Origin: CAWCGU01 sp963838095
GTDB lineage: Bacteria > Actinomycetota > Thermoleophilia > Solirubrobacterales > 70-9
Assembly (NCBI GenBank): GCA_963838095.1
Contig: CAWIPO010000008.1
Span: 310,001-374,000 of the forward strand
DNA: 64,000 bases
Direction of reading: 5' to 3'
The notes beneath the pieces were generated by a model, which did not search any database, was not told the DNA's origin, and worked only from the letters and a program-made list of their open reading frames with translations. The number at the start of each line of letters is the position of its first letter. Within the stretch, counting starts at the first letter, position 1. A program made the translations under genes and the position numbers. Positions 32,025-40,737 of the stretch are shown here, piece by piece.

Positions 32025-33536
32025 ATGAGAGCCCCCCTGAAAATCACCGCACTGGCCGTGGCCGCGACGCTGCTCTGCAGCGCCGAAGCCGGCGCGAAGC
32101 TGGACCCGCTCCCGAAGAAGATCAAGGGGCAGGTGACCCGGGCGCTGTCCACCCGCGGCTTCGAGGTCAAGCAGGTGCTGCCCTGTCGCAAGAAGGGGCC
32201 CGCCAAGTACCGCTGCGAGTGGCGCGTGACCGGCTCCTACGCCGACGGCCCCGACTACAGCTGCAGCGGCTTCGCGACCTACTACCCCAAGCGCCCCGCT
32301 CGCAGGCTGCGCCTCGACCGCTGCCTCAATGGCGAGCTCTGGGACCTGCTGACCGAGGCAGGCCTGCACCCGACCGCGATCCTCAACCCGAAGGTAGAGG
32401 GCGGCGTCTACAAGTACGAGTGGCGCGCCGAGGGCGTCGGCGACGGTGGCGTTCCGTATCGCTGCAAGGACGTCGCGAAGTACGACCGCGCGACCAATAA
32501 GTGGACGCTGGGCCAGTGCGCCAGCGAGCTCGAGCCGCAGATCCCGCTGCTTTCCCAGCCCGGCCCGCATCCGGCCTTCGGCTACAGCGGGACGCATTTG
32601 TACAACCTCTCCCAAAGCTGGTACGACCTGGTCGAGCGCAGCGGATCCGACGTCTCCCGGCAGGGTCTCGCGTGGAGCGTCGTCGAGTCCGCCAAGGGCA
32701 CGTACAACTGGCAGGTCTTCGACGCCGTCTACCAGAACCTGACGAAGCGCGGCATCCGCCCCCTGTGGATCCTCACTCTCGCCCCATGCTGGGCGCAGCC
32801 GTCCGGCGCCAACTGCTCGGGCGGCGGCCTGGGCGTGATGCACCCGAGCGAGAGCAACTACGACGAATTCGCGAAGTTCGCGGCCGAGGCGGCCAAGCGC
32901 TACCCGCAGTCGGCCGGCTTCGAGGTCTGGAACGAGCCCAACTTCGACCGCTTCTGGGGCGGCGAGGCGGACGTCGACACCTACATCAAGATGTTCAAGG
33001 AGGTCGCCCCCGCGATCCACGCGGCGAACCCGGAGATGCCGGTCTACACGGGCGGGCTCTCGCCGCACTCCAACCCCACCCCGGACGCGATCCCCTACCA
33101 GGACTTCATCGACGCCATGTATCGCGGCGGCGCCGCACAGCTCGCCGACGCGGTTGCGATCCACCCGTATCCGAGCACTCCCTTCACCGCCAACCCCGAG
33201 AACGGCGGCTACATCGAGCGGATCAGGGTGCACATGGAGCGGGTCGACCGGGTGATGCGCCAGCACGGCGACGGCAGCACCCCGATCGCGGTCACCGAGG
33301 TCGGTGTCTCGACGGACAGCAGCGACACCTACACGCCCGAGCAGCAGGCGAAGGCCCTGGTCGACATCTACCAGCTCTTCCGCCACATCGACGGCGTCCC
33401 GATCGTGATCGTCCACAGCCTCGCCGACACCCCGAGCGCCGGCGGCGACGAGGCCGGGTTCGGAGTGGTGACCGAATCCGGGAACCCCAAGGACGCCTTC
33501 TGCGCCCTGGCCGCAGTGCGCGGCAACCCCTGCTAG
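32025..33536 (+). CDS. Secreted clan-A glycoside hydrolase-like protein
   Basis: 503 residues. ATG at 32025 gives a signal peptide (basic start, ITALAVAATLLCSA, cleavage near AGA). Residues about 25-165 form two cysteine-containing repeats (LPCRKKGPAKYRCEWRV, VPYRCKDVAKYDR). From about 180 a TIM-barrel glycosidase is apparent: WSVVESAKGTYNWQVFD, GFEVWNEPNFDRFW with the acid/base Glu at 304, and AVTEVGVST with the candidate nucleophile Glu at 425. This is the arrangement of GH5/GH39-type retaining enzymes. The polysaccharide substrate is unknown. Confidence 0.8.
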   Translation: MRAPLKITALAVAATLLCSAEAGAKLDPLPKKIKGQVTRALSTRGFEVKQVLPCRKKGPAKYRCEWRVTGSYADGPDYSCSGFATYYPKRPARRLRLDRCLNGELWDLLTEAGLHPTAILNPKVEGGVYKYEWRAEGVGDGGVPYRCKDVAKYDRATNKWTLGQCASELEPQIPLLSQPGPHPAFGYSGTHLYNLSQSWYDLVERSGSDVSRQGLAWSVVESAKGTYNWQVFDAVYQNLTKRGIRPLWILTLAPCWAQPSGANCSGGGLGVMHPSESNYDEFAKFAAEAAKRYPQSAGFEVWNEPNFDRFWGGEADVDTYIKMFKEVAPAIHAANPEMPVYTGGLSPHSNPTPDAIPYQDFIDAMYRGGAAQLADAVAIHPYPSTPFTANPENGGYIERIRVHMERVDRVMRQHGDGSTPIAVTEVGVSTDSSDTYTPEQQAKALVDIYQLFRHIDGVPIVIVHSLADTPSAGGDEAGFGVVTESGNPKDAFCALAAVRGNPC

Positions 33537-33553
33537 GCCTCGTTCCGGCTTCC

Positions 33554-34114
33554 TCAGTCGTACACGGCCCGCACCACCGCCAGGTCGTCCGCTTCCCAGA
33601 CGACCTCTCCGCCGCACCATTCGGCCAGCTCCGCGGCTCGGTCAGGGAAGTCCACGCCCGGCTGGATCGGCGCGATCTCGACATCTGCCAGGACCACGTC
33701 CCCGATCACCAGCGAGCGCGCCTGCTCGCGGACGCGGCGGAACAGGTCTCGCTTCTGCGGTGACTCGAGGTGGTGCACGGTGAGCACCGAGATCACGAGG
33801 TCCCATGGCCCGTCCGGCAGCGGGTCCTCCATCCGCGCCAGCTGGACGTCGGTGACCAGGCCGCGCGCTCTGAAGACCATCTCGGGGCTCGAGTCGAGTG
33901 CCGTGATCTCGGCATCGGGAAAGCGCTCGAGTAGCCGCCGCGTCGTCTCCCCGGTCCCGATTCCCAGCTCGAGCACTCGCCGCGGGGGCTCCGGGATCGC
34001 CTCGGCAGTGCGATCCTGGAGCTCGTCGTAACGCGGAACCTCCGCCCGGATCGCCTCCAGATAGGTCTCGGGGTTCCAGTGAAACTGGCCTGTTCCTTTG
34101 CCGCGCTCGGTCAC
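33554..34114 (-). CDS. Class I SAM-dependent methyltransferase
   Basis: 186 residues from GTG at 34114. SAM-binding loop LELGIGTGETTRRLLERFP, then ALDSSPEMV and DLVISVLTVHHLE. These show an intact Rossmann methyltransferase domain, close in style to the small UbiE/trans-aconitate type. A GATATT hexamer on the minus strand 9 nt before the start suggests a leaderless transcript. It is convergent with the glycosidase and divergent from the yceD gene. The substrate is not identifiable. Confidence 0.85.
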   Translation of the reverse strand: MTERGKGTGQFHWNPETYLEAIRAEVPRYDELQDRTAEAIPEPPRRVLELGIGTGETTRRLLERFPDAEITALDSSPEMVFRARGLVTDVQLARMEDPLPDGPWDLVISVLTVHHLESPQKRDLFRRVREQARSLVIGDVVLADVEIAPIQPGVDFPDRAAELAEWCGGEVVWEADDLAVVRAVYD

Positions 34115-34132
34115 GTACCCTCGAATATCAGC

Positions 34133-34654
34133 ATGTCTCGGCTCTCAGACAGCATCGACCTCGGTCGGCTGGCCCTCTCGCCCGGCGAGGCGAGGCGGTT
34201 CGAGCTCGAGCTGAGGCCGGAGGCGCTTCAGTACGGCGGCCAGCCCTACAAGCCCGTCCCCGAGCGTCTGTCGGCCCGTCTCGAGGTCTCGCGCACTGCC
34301 GCCGGCTACGCGCTCAGGCTGCGTTTTCGAGTCTCGATCGCCGGTCCCTGCGCCCGCTGCCTGGAACCGGCCGAGCGTCCACTGCTCGTCGACGCGCGCG
34401 AGATCGAGCAGCCCGGATCGGACAGCGATGAGCTCACGAGCCCCTACGTCGAGGGCGACAAGCTCGATTTGCGCACCTGGGCGCACGATGCGCTCGCCCT
34501 GGCGATGCCCGCGCGCTTCCTCTGCCGAACCGACTGCGCCGGGCTCTGCCCCGTCTGCGGCATCTCGCTGAACGGGCTCGACGCGGCGGAGCACCGCCAC
34601 GAGGGGGAGCCGGACCCGCGCTGGGCGAAGCTGCGCGAATTGAAGCTGGACTGA
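34133..34654 (+). CDS. YceD/DUF177 protein
   Basis: 173 residues. ATG at 34133 gives MSRLSDSIDLGRLALSPGEARRFELEL. Conserved CARCLEPAE and CRTDCAGLCPVCGISLN hold the four cysteines of the family, followed by the usual DPRWAKLRELK ending. DUF177 genes precede rpmF in most bacteria and are linked to 23S rRNA and ribosome biogenesis (plant DCL/YceD). rpmF follows 28 nt later with its own -10-like TACCAT at 34665-34670. Confidence 0.9.
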   Translation: MSRLSDSIDLGRLALSPGEARRFELELRPEALQYGGQPYKPVPERLSARLEVSRTAAGYALRLRFRVSIAGPCARCLEPAERPLLVDAREIEQPGSDSDELTSPYVEGDKLDLRTWAHDALALAMPARFLCRTDCAGLCPVCGISLNGLDAAEHRHEGEPDPRWAKLRELKLD

Positions 34655-34682
34655 ACCCCTCCACTACCATTCCGATCTCGCC

Positions 34683-34895
34683 ATGGCGGTACCGAAGAAA
34701 CGGCAGTCGAGCGCAAGGCGCGACAAGCGCCGCGCCAACTACGCGGTCAGCGCTCCGCGCCTGAACGAGTGCCCACAGTGCCACAGCCCCCGGCTGCCAC
34801 ACCGGGTGTGCCCGGTCTGCGGCACCTATGCCGGCCGCCAGGTGATCGAGTTCGAGGCCCCTGAGTCGGCCTTGGGCTCCGCGTCGGAGGAGTAG
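34683..34895 (+). CDS. rpmF: 50S ribosomal protein L32
   Basis: 70 residues. MAVPKKRQSSARRDKRRANYAVSAP and the zinc knuckles CPQC and CPVCG are diagnostic. The C-terminal 15 residues are acidic. The yceD-rpmF-plsX order links ribosome and phospholipid synthesis, as in many bacteria. Confidence 0.97.
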   Translation: MAVPKKRQSSARRDKRRANYAVSAPRLNECPQCHSPRLPHRVCPVCGTYAGRQVIEFEAPESALGSASEE

Positions 34896-34898
34896 TAC

Positions 34899-35921
34899 TT
34901 GAAGGGAAATCCGGTCGTCGCCTTGGACGCGCTGGGCGCGGACCACGGGCTCGAGCCGATCATCGAGGGAGCGCGGCGTGCGGCAGCAGACGGCATCGAG
35001 TTGCGGGTCTTCGGGGCGCAGGCCGACCTGTCGGCGCTCGAATCCGTCACGGGAGTGACAACGATCGCGGCGCCGGAGCGGATCGACAACGACGACGAGC
35101 CGCTGCCCGCCGTGCGCGCCAAGCCCGAGGCTTCGGTCGTCCAGGCAGCGATCGACGTTGCCGAGGGGCGAGCCCAGGCGATGGTGAGCGCCGGCTCCAC
35201 GGGAGCGACCATGGCGGCCGCGACGTTGCACCTGCGCCGCCTCCGAGGCGTCCAGCGGCCCGCGCTGGCGCTCGAGCTGCGAAGCCCGGCGCGACCGACT
35301 CCGGTGCTGCTGCTCGATGTCGGAGCCAGCTCCGAGGCGCGCGCCCAGCACCTCGTCCAGTTCGCCTATCTCGGAGCCGCATTCAGCGCAGCGGTCCTCG
35401 GCCAGAGGGACCCGAAGGTGGCCCTGCTATCCGTCGGCGAGGAGCCCAAGAAGGGAACGCCCGAGGTGGTTGACGCCCACACCACCCTGGAGGCGGGAAC
35501 CGGGATCGACTTCATCGGCAACGTCGAGGGCCGCGATCTGCTCGATGGCGCGGCCGATGTGATCGTCACCGACGGTTTCACCGGCAACGTCGCCCTGAAA
35601 ACGATGGAGGGGACCGCGAGCGTGGTCGGCGCCGCCGTCCGGGATGCCGCGCGCTCCGGCCCCGTCTCGGCGCTGGGCGGAATCATGCTCCGTCCGGCTC
35701 TGGGATCGCTGCGCGCGCAGATGGATCCGGACACGACGGGCGGCGCGATCCTGCTCGGGCTGCGTGCGGTCGCCGTCGTCGCCCACGGAAGCTCGGGCCC
35801 GGAGGGAATCGCAAACGCGGTCCGGCTCGCGGCCCGGGCAGTGCGCGAGCGAGCCGTTGAGCGCACCTCCGAGCTTCTCGAGGCAAATGACGCGACCCGG
35901 CGCGGGTTGCGGGATTCCTGA
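34899..35921 (+). CDS. plsX: Phosphate acyltransferase PlsX
   Basis: 340 residues from TTG at 34899, 3 nt after rpmF. It converts acyl-ACP to acyl-phosphate for phospholipid synthesis. Motifs: VALDALGADHG (here DALGAD replaces the usual DAMGGD), AGSTGATMAAATLHL, LLLDVGAS, LLSVGEEPKKGT, and IVTDGFTGNVALKTMEG. The N terminus is compact, leaving no better start. acpP follows after 22 nt, so the acyl carrier and its user are co-transcribed. Confidence 0.95.
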   Translation: MKGNPVVALDALGADHGLEPIIEGARRAAADGIELRVFGAQADLSALESVTGVTTIAAPERIDNDDEPLPAVRAKPEASVVQAAIDVAEGRAQAMVSAGSTGATMAAATLHLRRLRGVQRPALALELRSPARPTPVLLLDVGASSEARAQHLVQFAYLGAAFSAAVLGQRDPKVALLSVGEEPKKGTPEVVDAHTTLEAGTGIDFIGNVEGRDLLDGAADVIVTDGFTGNVALKTMEGTASVVGAAVRDAARSGPVSALGGIMLRPALGSLRAQMDPDTTGGAILLGLRAVAVVAHGSSGPEGIANAVRLAARAVRERAVERTSELLEANDATRRGLRDS

Positions 35922-35943
35922 TAGGAAGGCTGGCGGATTCTCG

Positions 35944-36189
35944 ATGACACGCGACGAGGTGATGACGAAGGTGCGGTCGCATCTGGCCGAGGAGCTGGAG
36001 CTCCCGGAGGACCGAATCGAGGACGGGACGCGCTTCCGCGAGGACCTCGATGCTGACTCGCTGGACCTCTACGAGCTCGTGATGGAGCTCGAGGACACCT
36101 ACGGGGTGGCGATCAGCGAAGAGGATGCGGCCGAAATTCAGACCGTCGGCCAGGCGGTCGACTTCGTGCTCGCACGGCTCCCGAGCTGA
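35944..36189 (+). CDS. acpP: Acyl carrier protein
   Basis: 81 residues. The phosphopantetheine attachment Ser lies in LDADSLDLYELVMELE. The protein is acidic and four-helical. It carries growing acyl chains in fatty-acid synthesis. A longer in-frame reading from 35644 lies within plsX and is not supported. rnc starts 8 nt downstream. Confidence 0.96.
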   Translation: MTRDEVMTKVRSHLAEELELPEDRIEDGTRFREDLDADSLDLYELVMELEDTYGVAISEEDAAEIQTVGQAVDFVLARLPS

Positions 36190-36197
36190 GGGCTGGG

Positions 36198-36884
36198 GTG
36201 GACGAAGGCGCAGGGACGGGCGGGCTGGCCGAGCTCTTCGAGCGACTTCCCGAGCAGCTCCGCAACCACGCCCTCACGCACTCTTCCTGGGTCGAGCAGC
36301 GGTCCGACTCGTGGGGCAGGGTCGCCTTTCTCGGTGACAGCGTGCTCGGTCTCGCGCTCGCGGAGGAGTTGTTCCGGCGCTATCCGCGCAGCGACGCCGG
36401 GCGCTTGACCAAGGTTCACGGCCAGGCCGTGAGCGGACGCGCATGCGTGGAGGTGGCGGAGCAGCTGGGGATACCGTCGCGCCTTCGGGAGGCGGTTCCG
36501 GAGCGCGCTGAAGTTGGGATCCCGGTGGGCGCCCTGCTGCGAAGCGAGCGCGCGATCTCGTCCGTGATGGAGGCGGTGATCGGCGCCTGCTACCTCGAGT
36601 ACGGCTATGAACGCACCGCCGCCGCCGTGGTCGCAGCCTTCGCAAGCCAGCTCGACCTGGCGGCGGAAACGATGCTCGACTTCAAGTCGGCCCTTCAGGA
36701 GAGGCTGGCCCGCGACGGCGCCCGCGTAACCTACGCCGTCGTCCGCGAGGCGGGACCTGCACATGACCGGCGCTTCGAGGTCGATGCCATGGTCGACGGT
36801 GGTGCCGTCGGAACCGGCAGCGGCCGCTCCAAGAAGGAGGCCGAGCAGGCAGCCGCCGCCGAGGCGCTCGAAAGCCTCGGCTGA
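36198..36884 (+). CDS. rnc: Ribonuclease III family protein with degenerate metal site
   Basis: 228 residues from GTG at 36198. The RNase III domain is recognisable (HALTHSSW, FLGDSVLGLALAEELFRRYP, SVMEAVIGACYLEYG), followed by a dsRNA-binding domain (FKSALQERLARDG to SKKEAEQAAAAEALE). Compared with E. coli, Glu38 is Gly40, Glu41 is Ala43, Glu65 is Ala67 and Asp114 is Ser122. Asp45 (Asp47) and Glu117 (Glu125) remain. Two of the four core Mg ligands are therefore missing. It may be a slow nuclease or an RNA-binding protein; position between acpP and smc is the usual place for rnc. Confidence 0.88.
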   Translation: MDEGAGTGGLAELFERLPEQLRNHALTHSSWVEQRSDSWGRVAFLGDSVLGLALAEELFRRYPRSDAGRLTKVHGQAVSGRACVEVAEQLGIPSRLREAVPERAEVGIPVGALLRSERAISSVMEAVIGACYLEYGYERTAAAVVAAFASQLDLAAETMLDFKSALQERLARDGARVTYAVVREAGPAHDRRFEVDAMVDGGAVGTGSGRSKKEAEQAAAAEALESLG

Positions 36885-36961
36885 GAACGCGGCTCCCGCG
36901 GGGGTCTTCGAATGGCGTCCGATCGGCAGGGGAGCCTATGACGGGCCCGAAAAGGTCTTAG

Positions 36962-39334
36962 ATGCATCTGAAATCGATCACCCTCAAGGGCTTCAAGTCC
37001 TTCCCCGAGCGCACCAGGCTCGAGTTCTCGCCTGGCGTCAGCGTGATCGTGGGTCCGAACGGCTGCGGGAAGTCGAACATCACCGACGCCGTGTTGTGGG
37101 CGCTCGGCGAGCAGAGCCCGCTGGCGGTGCGCGGCCAGACGATGCAGGACGTGATCTTCGCCGGCGGCGACGGCCAGGGCGCCAGGCGCTATGCGGAGGT
37201 CGAGGTGGTGATCGACGCGGATGGCATGGCGAGCGACTTCTCGGAGATCTCGGTCCGCCGCCGGCTCGATCGCGCCGGCGATGGCGGCTATTGGCTGAAC
37301 GGCGCTCGCTGCCGGCTCACCGATGTCACCGAGGCGCTCGCCGACGCGAACCTCGGGCGCGAGATGCACTCGGTGATCAGCCAGGGCAGGGTCGAGGAGA
37401 TCGTTCACTCCAAGCCGCGCGACCGGCGGCTCCTGATCGAGGAGGCCGCGGGGCTCGGCAAGCATCGCCGGCGCCGGCATCGCGCCGAGTTGCGGCTGCG
37501 GCGCACCCAGGAGAACCTCGATCGGGCGCTCGACGTCGAACGCGAGGCGCGCTCCCGCCTGCGGCCGCTGAAGCAGCAGGCACAGGCGGCCGAGATTCAT
37601 GCCAAGCTCGAGCGCGATTCGCTCGAGCTGCGAGCGCGGTTGCTTGCCGAGGAGCTGCGCGTTCATTCGCACGGCTTCGCCGGCCTGGAGCGTACGGCAG
37701 CTGCCGCGCGCGACGCCCGCGACGCGATCGAAGCCGAGCTGGCCGAGGCGAACCGCCGCCGCACGCAGATCGAGGAGCGGCTCGCGGCTCGAGACCGCGA
37801 GCGCACGATCGCGTGGGGCAGGCTGACGACGCTTCGAAACTCGCACCAGCGTCTCAGCGTCCGCTGCGAGACGCTGGCCGTCAGAGCGGCCGAGCTCGAG
37901 GCAATCGTGGGGCAGCGCCAGGCGGCCCTCGGCGCGCTCCTGGACGAGCTTCCGAGTGGCGGCGGCCCCGGCGTGCTGGAGCCGGAGCTCGATGCGATCG
38001 CCGATGCTCTCGGCGTCGCCGGGGAGGCGCTGGCTCGCACTCGCGATGCCGGCGACGACGACTCCCGCGCGACCGAGGTGACCCGGCTTCGGGAGGGCGC
38101 CGAACGGGCGGCGCGGGGGGCACGGCGCGCCGAGGCGCTGGTCGGCCGCCGGCGCCAGGACTCGCTCGAGCACCGTGTGGAGTCCGAGCAGGCGCTGCTT
38201 CGGGACCTGAACGCCCTCCTCGAGTCTGCCGGGCGCGCTCGCGAGACGATCGGCGAGCGGGCGAGTGCGCTGGAGGAGCGTGTGGTGGGCGGCGAGCGCA
38301 CCAGCGATGACGTGGCCGAGGAGCTGCGCGGCTGCTCGCGCCGTGAAGCCGAGCTGCAGGCGAAGCTCCGCGAGGCCGCCGACGCGGTCACGCGCAGCGA
38401 GGTCGAGGCTGCCCACGAGGGCGATCGCCGCGCGGAGGTCGAGACCGAGCTGGCGGCGGTCTGCGCCCGTCTTGGGCGCGAGCCGAGCGCCGCGACCGAG
38501 CCGCTCGACGAGGCCGACCGGGAAGAGATCGACCGCAAGCTCGAGCGCCTGGCGAGACGGCGGGAGCAGCTGGGCCCGGTGAACCCCCTGGCCGAGCACG
38601 AGTACGAGGAGGCGCTCGCCCACGTCGAGGAGCTGGAGTCGAACAGGCAGGACCTCGACGCGGCCCTGGCCGAGCTCGAGAAGCTGATCCGCGAAACCGA
38701 CCGCCGGATCGAAACCGCATTCCAGGAGACCTGCGACGCCGCCCAGCGAAACTTCGAAGAGCTGGTCGAGCACCTCTTCCCGGGCGGCCGCGGCCGCCTT
38801 CGCCTCGTCGAAGGGCCCGCCGGCCCACGCCCAGTGTTGGGAGGCCAGGAAATCGAAGAATCAGACGCGGATCCCTCAGCAGACCCGGCCGCCCCCGGAC
38901 GCGAAGCGGAGGAGGTGGCCGACAGTGGTGATGACGTCGGCGTTGAGATCGAGGTCACTCCTGCGGGTAAGGCCACCCGGCGCCTATCACTGCTCTCCGG
39001 AGGCGAGAAGTCGCTTGTTGCGCTCGCGTTCGTGTTCGCGGTCTTCCTCGCGCGGCCCTCGCCCTTCTACATCCTCGACGAGGTCGAGGCCGCGCTCGAC
39101 GACGCGAACATCGACCGCTTCCTGCAGCTGGTGCGCCGATTCTCGGACCGGGCCCAATTCGTGATCGTCACCCACCAGAAGCGGACGATGGACGCCGCCG
39201 ACGTCCTCTACGGCGTCTCCATGGGTGCGGGCGGCGTCACGAAGGTGATCTCACGCCGCCTGCCGCAGGACGAGGCGGGCGCCACGGTAGAGCGCAGCAT
39301 CGACCCCGACCGGCGCGAGGTCGAAGCGGCTTAG
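36962..39334 (+). CDS. smc: SMC-type chromosome segregation ATPase, short and apparently hingeless
   Basis: 790 residues, against about 1,150-1,200 for bacterial SMC. The head is complete: KSITLKGFKSF, Walker A GPNGCGKS at 31-38, Q-loop GQTMQDVIFAG, signature LLSGGEKS at about 677-684 and Walker B FYILDEVEAALDD at about 702. The typical C-terminal motif LGPVNPLAEHEYEEA is present. Two coiled coils (about 165-335 and 395-600) are joined by a short PSGGGPGVLEPELDAIADALG segment, with no recognisable hinge domain. The reading frame is continuous, with no sign of frameshift. ATG at 36962 has AAAAGG 8 nt upstream. It condenses and segregates chromosomes in its family. Confidence 0.9.
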   Translation: MHLKSITLKGFKSFPERTRLEFSPGVSVIVGPNGCGKSNITDAVLWALGEQSPLAVRGQTMQDVIFAGGDGQGARRYAEVEVVIDADGMASDFSEISVRRRLDRAGDGGYWLNGARCRLTDVTEALADANLGREMHSVISQGRVEEIVHSKPRDRRLLIEEAAGLGKHRRRRHRAELRLRRTQENLDRALDVEREARSRLRPLKQQAQAAEIHAKLERDSLELRARLLAEELRVHSHGFAGLERTAAAARDARDAIEAELAEANRRRTQIEERLAARDRERTIAWGRLTTLRNSHQRLSVRCETLAVRAAELEAIVGQRQAALGALLDELPSGGGPGVLEPELDAIADALGVAGEALARTRDAGDDDSRATEVTRLREGAERAARGARRAEALVGRRRQDSLEHRVESEQALLRDLNALLESAGRARETIGERASALEERVVGGERTSDDVAEELRGCSRREAELQAKLREAADAVTRSEVEAAHEGDRRAEVETELAAVCARLGREPSAATEPLDEADREEIDRKLERLARRREQLGPVNPLAEHEYEEALAHVEELESNRQDLDAALAELEKLIRETDRRIETAFQETCDAAQRNFEELVEHLFPGGRGRLRLVEGPAGPRPVLGGQEIEESDADPSADPAAPGREAEEVADSGDDVGVEIEVTPAGKATRRLSLLSGGEKSLVALAFVFAVFLARPSPFYILDEVEAALDDANIDRFLQLVRRFSDRAQFVIVTHQKRTMDAADVLYGVSMGAGGVTKVISRRLPQDEAGATVERSIDPDRREVEAA

Positions 39335-39347
39335 TGGCCCGGCGCGA

Positions 39348-39674
39348 TCAGTCGCAGCGAAGCTTGCGTGGGTTCAGGTTCAGCTGCGATGAGCCCGGGC
39401 TCTGGCTCACCACCACCTGCTGGCGGCACTGGACGCGCTCGACGCCACGCCGGTAGATCATGAACGCATCGCAGATCAGCTTCATGTCGCTCTGGCGATC
39501 GCAGTAGCGGGCGTCCGACTTCATGCATTCCGGATCCTTGTCGCACCGCTGCGCGGCGTAGCTAGCGGTAGCCGCCTTTGCCTTGTTGAGCCCCAGCTCG
39601 GCCGAGGCCGCAGGGGCGAGGGCGAGCAGCGCCACGAGCGCCGCGAGGGCTGAGATCAGGATCGTGCGCTTCAT
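39348..39674 (-). CDS. Small secreted cysteine-containing protein
   Basis: 108 residues. A clear signal peptide (MKRTILISALAALVALLALAPAASA) precedes a mature part of about 83 residues with six cysteines (QRCDKDPECMKSDARYC, LICDAF, VQCRQQ, LRCD-end). The cysteines suggest a disulphide-stabilised extracellular domain. No named family is recognised. Its stop lies 13 nt from the convergent smc stop. Confidence 0.7.
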   Translation of the reverse strand: MKRTILISALAALVALLALAPAASAELGLNKAKAATASYAAQRCDKDPECMKSDARYCDRQSDMKLICDAFMIYRRGVERVQCRQQVVVSQSPGSSQLNLNPRKLRCD

Positions 39675-39721
39675 CTACCCCCGTTATCGGCAGAGGACCG
39701 CGCGGGTTTGATCCGGTTGGC

Positions 39722-39729
39722 CATAAGTT
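39722..39729 (+). promoter_or_regulatory. -10-like element of ftsY
   Basis: CATAAGTT contains CATAAG (8 nt before GTG 39736) and TAAGTT (6 nt before it). Either reading supports leaderless initiation at GTG 39736 rather than at the GTG at 39730. Confidence 0.45.
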
Positions 39730-39735
39730 GTGCCC

Positions 39736-40737
39736 GTGGCGCGTGAATGGCGGGACCTGTTCGATCTCGGCGAGGCGCATCCGGATGCGCGTTCGCCCGA
39801 CCACGGTGACGCTCTGGCGCCGGCGGAGAGCGGGGGCGGCTGGTTTCGGCGCTTGCGCGAGAGCCTCTCGGCGAGCCGCAAGGCCCTACAGGCGGAGATC
39901 TCGGCGAGCCTATTCGAGAAGCTCGACCCCGAGACCTGGGAGCGTCTGGAGGAGGCTCTGATCCTGGCCGATCTCGGCGCTCCCGCGACCGCGGATGTGG
40001 TCGGCCGCCTCGAGCAGGAGGTCGAGGCCGGGAAGCTGGAGGGCCCCGAGGCGGTCCAGCAGCGGCTGGTCGAGCTGCTGGCGGAGCTCGCGGGCGACAG
40101 CGCCCGAATCGACCTCACGAATCGACCCGCGGTGATCATGGTCTGCGGCGTCAACGGGACCGGGAAGACGACGACGATCGGCAAGCTGGCATGGCACCTT
40201 CAGCGCGAGCTTGGTCTGTCGGTTCTGATCGCCGCCGCCGACACCTATCGCGCGGCCGCCGTCGAGCAGCTCGAGCGCTGGGCCGAGCGAGCCGGGTGCG
40301 AGATCGTCAAGGGCACACCGGGAGGCGATCCGGGGGCCGTCGCGTTCGACGCCGTTGCGGCCGCCGAGGCCCGCGGCCTCGATGTCGTGATTGCGGACAC
40401 GGCCGGGCGCCTTCACACGCACGGGAACCTGATGGAGGAGTTGGCGAAGGTACGGCGGGTGATCGCGAGCAGGCTCGAGGGAGCCCCGCACGAGACCCTG
40501 CTGACGATCGACGCAACCACGGGCCAGAACGGCCTGCGCCAGGCGCGCGCCTTCTCAGAAGCGGTCGAGGTGACGGGCGTCGTGCTGACGAAGCTGGACG
40601 GGACCGCCAAGGGAGGCATCGCGCTCGCGATCACCCGCGAGCTTGGGATCGCGGTGAAGCTGATCGGAATAGGCGAAGGGCTGGAGGATCTCCAGCCCTT
40701 CGACCCGACGGAGTTTGCGACGGCGCTCCTGGATTGA
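39736..40737 (+). CDS. ftsY: Signal recognition particle receptor FtsY
   Basis: 333 residues. FtsY receives the SRP-ribosome complex at the membrane. It has a short acidic N terminus (about 35 residues, much shorter than the E. coli A domain), the helical N domain (FRRLRESLSASRKALQ), and the G domain: GVNGTGKTTTIGKLA at about 138-152, AADTYRAAAVEQLE, DTAGRLHTHGNLMEEL, TKLDGTAKGG and the GIGEGLEDLQPF ending. GTG at 39736 is chosen on promoter spacing. Its stop touches the stop of the convergent gene with no spacer. Confidence 0.95.
   Translation: MAREWRDLFDLGEAHPDARSPDHGDALAPAESGGGWFRRLRESLSASRKALQAEISASLFEKLDPETWERLEEALILADLGAPATADVVGRLEQEVEAGKLEGPEAVQQRLVELLAELAGDSARIDLTNRPAVIMVCGVNGTGKTTTIGKLAWHLQRELGLSVLIAAADTYRAAAVEQLERWAERAGCEIVKGTPGGDPGAVAFDAVAAAEARGLDVVIADTAGRLHTHGNLMEELAKVRRVIASRLEGAPHETLLTIDATTGQNGLRQARAFSEAVEVTGVVLTKLDGTAKGGIALAITRELGIAVKLIGIGEGLEDLQPFDPTEFATALLD

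Noticed and set aside
36763..38310. Long plus-strand frame overlapping rnc and smc
   Set aside because: Arg/Ala-rich translation in the wrong frame of smc, with no start signal or motif.
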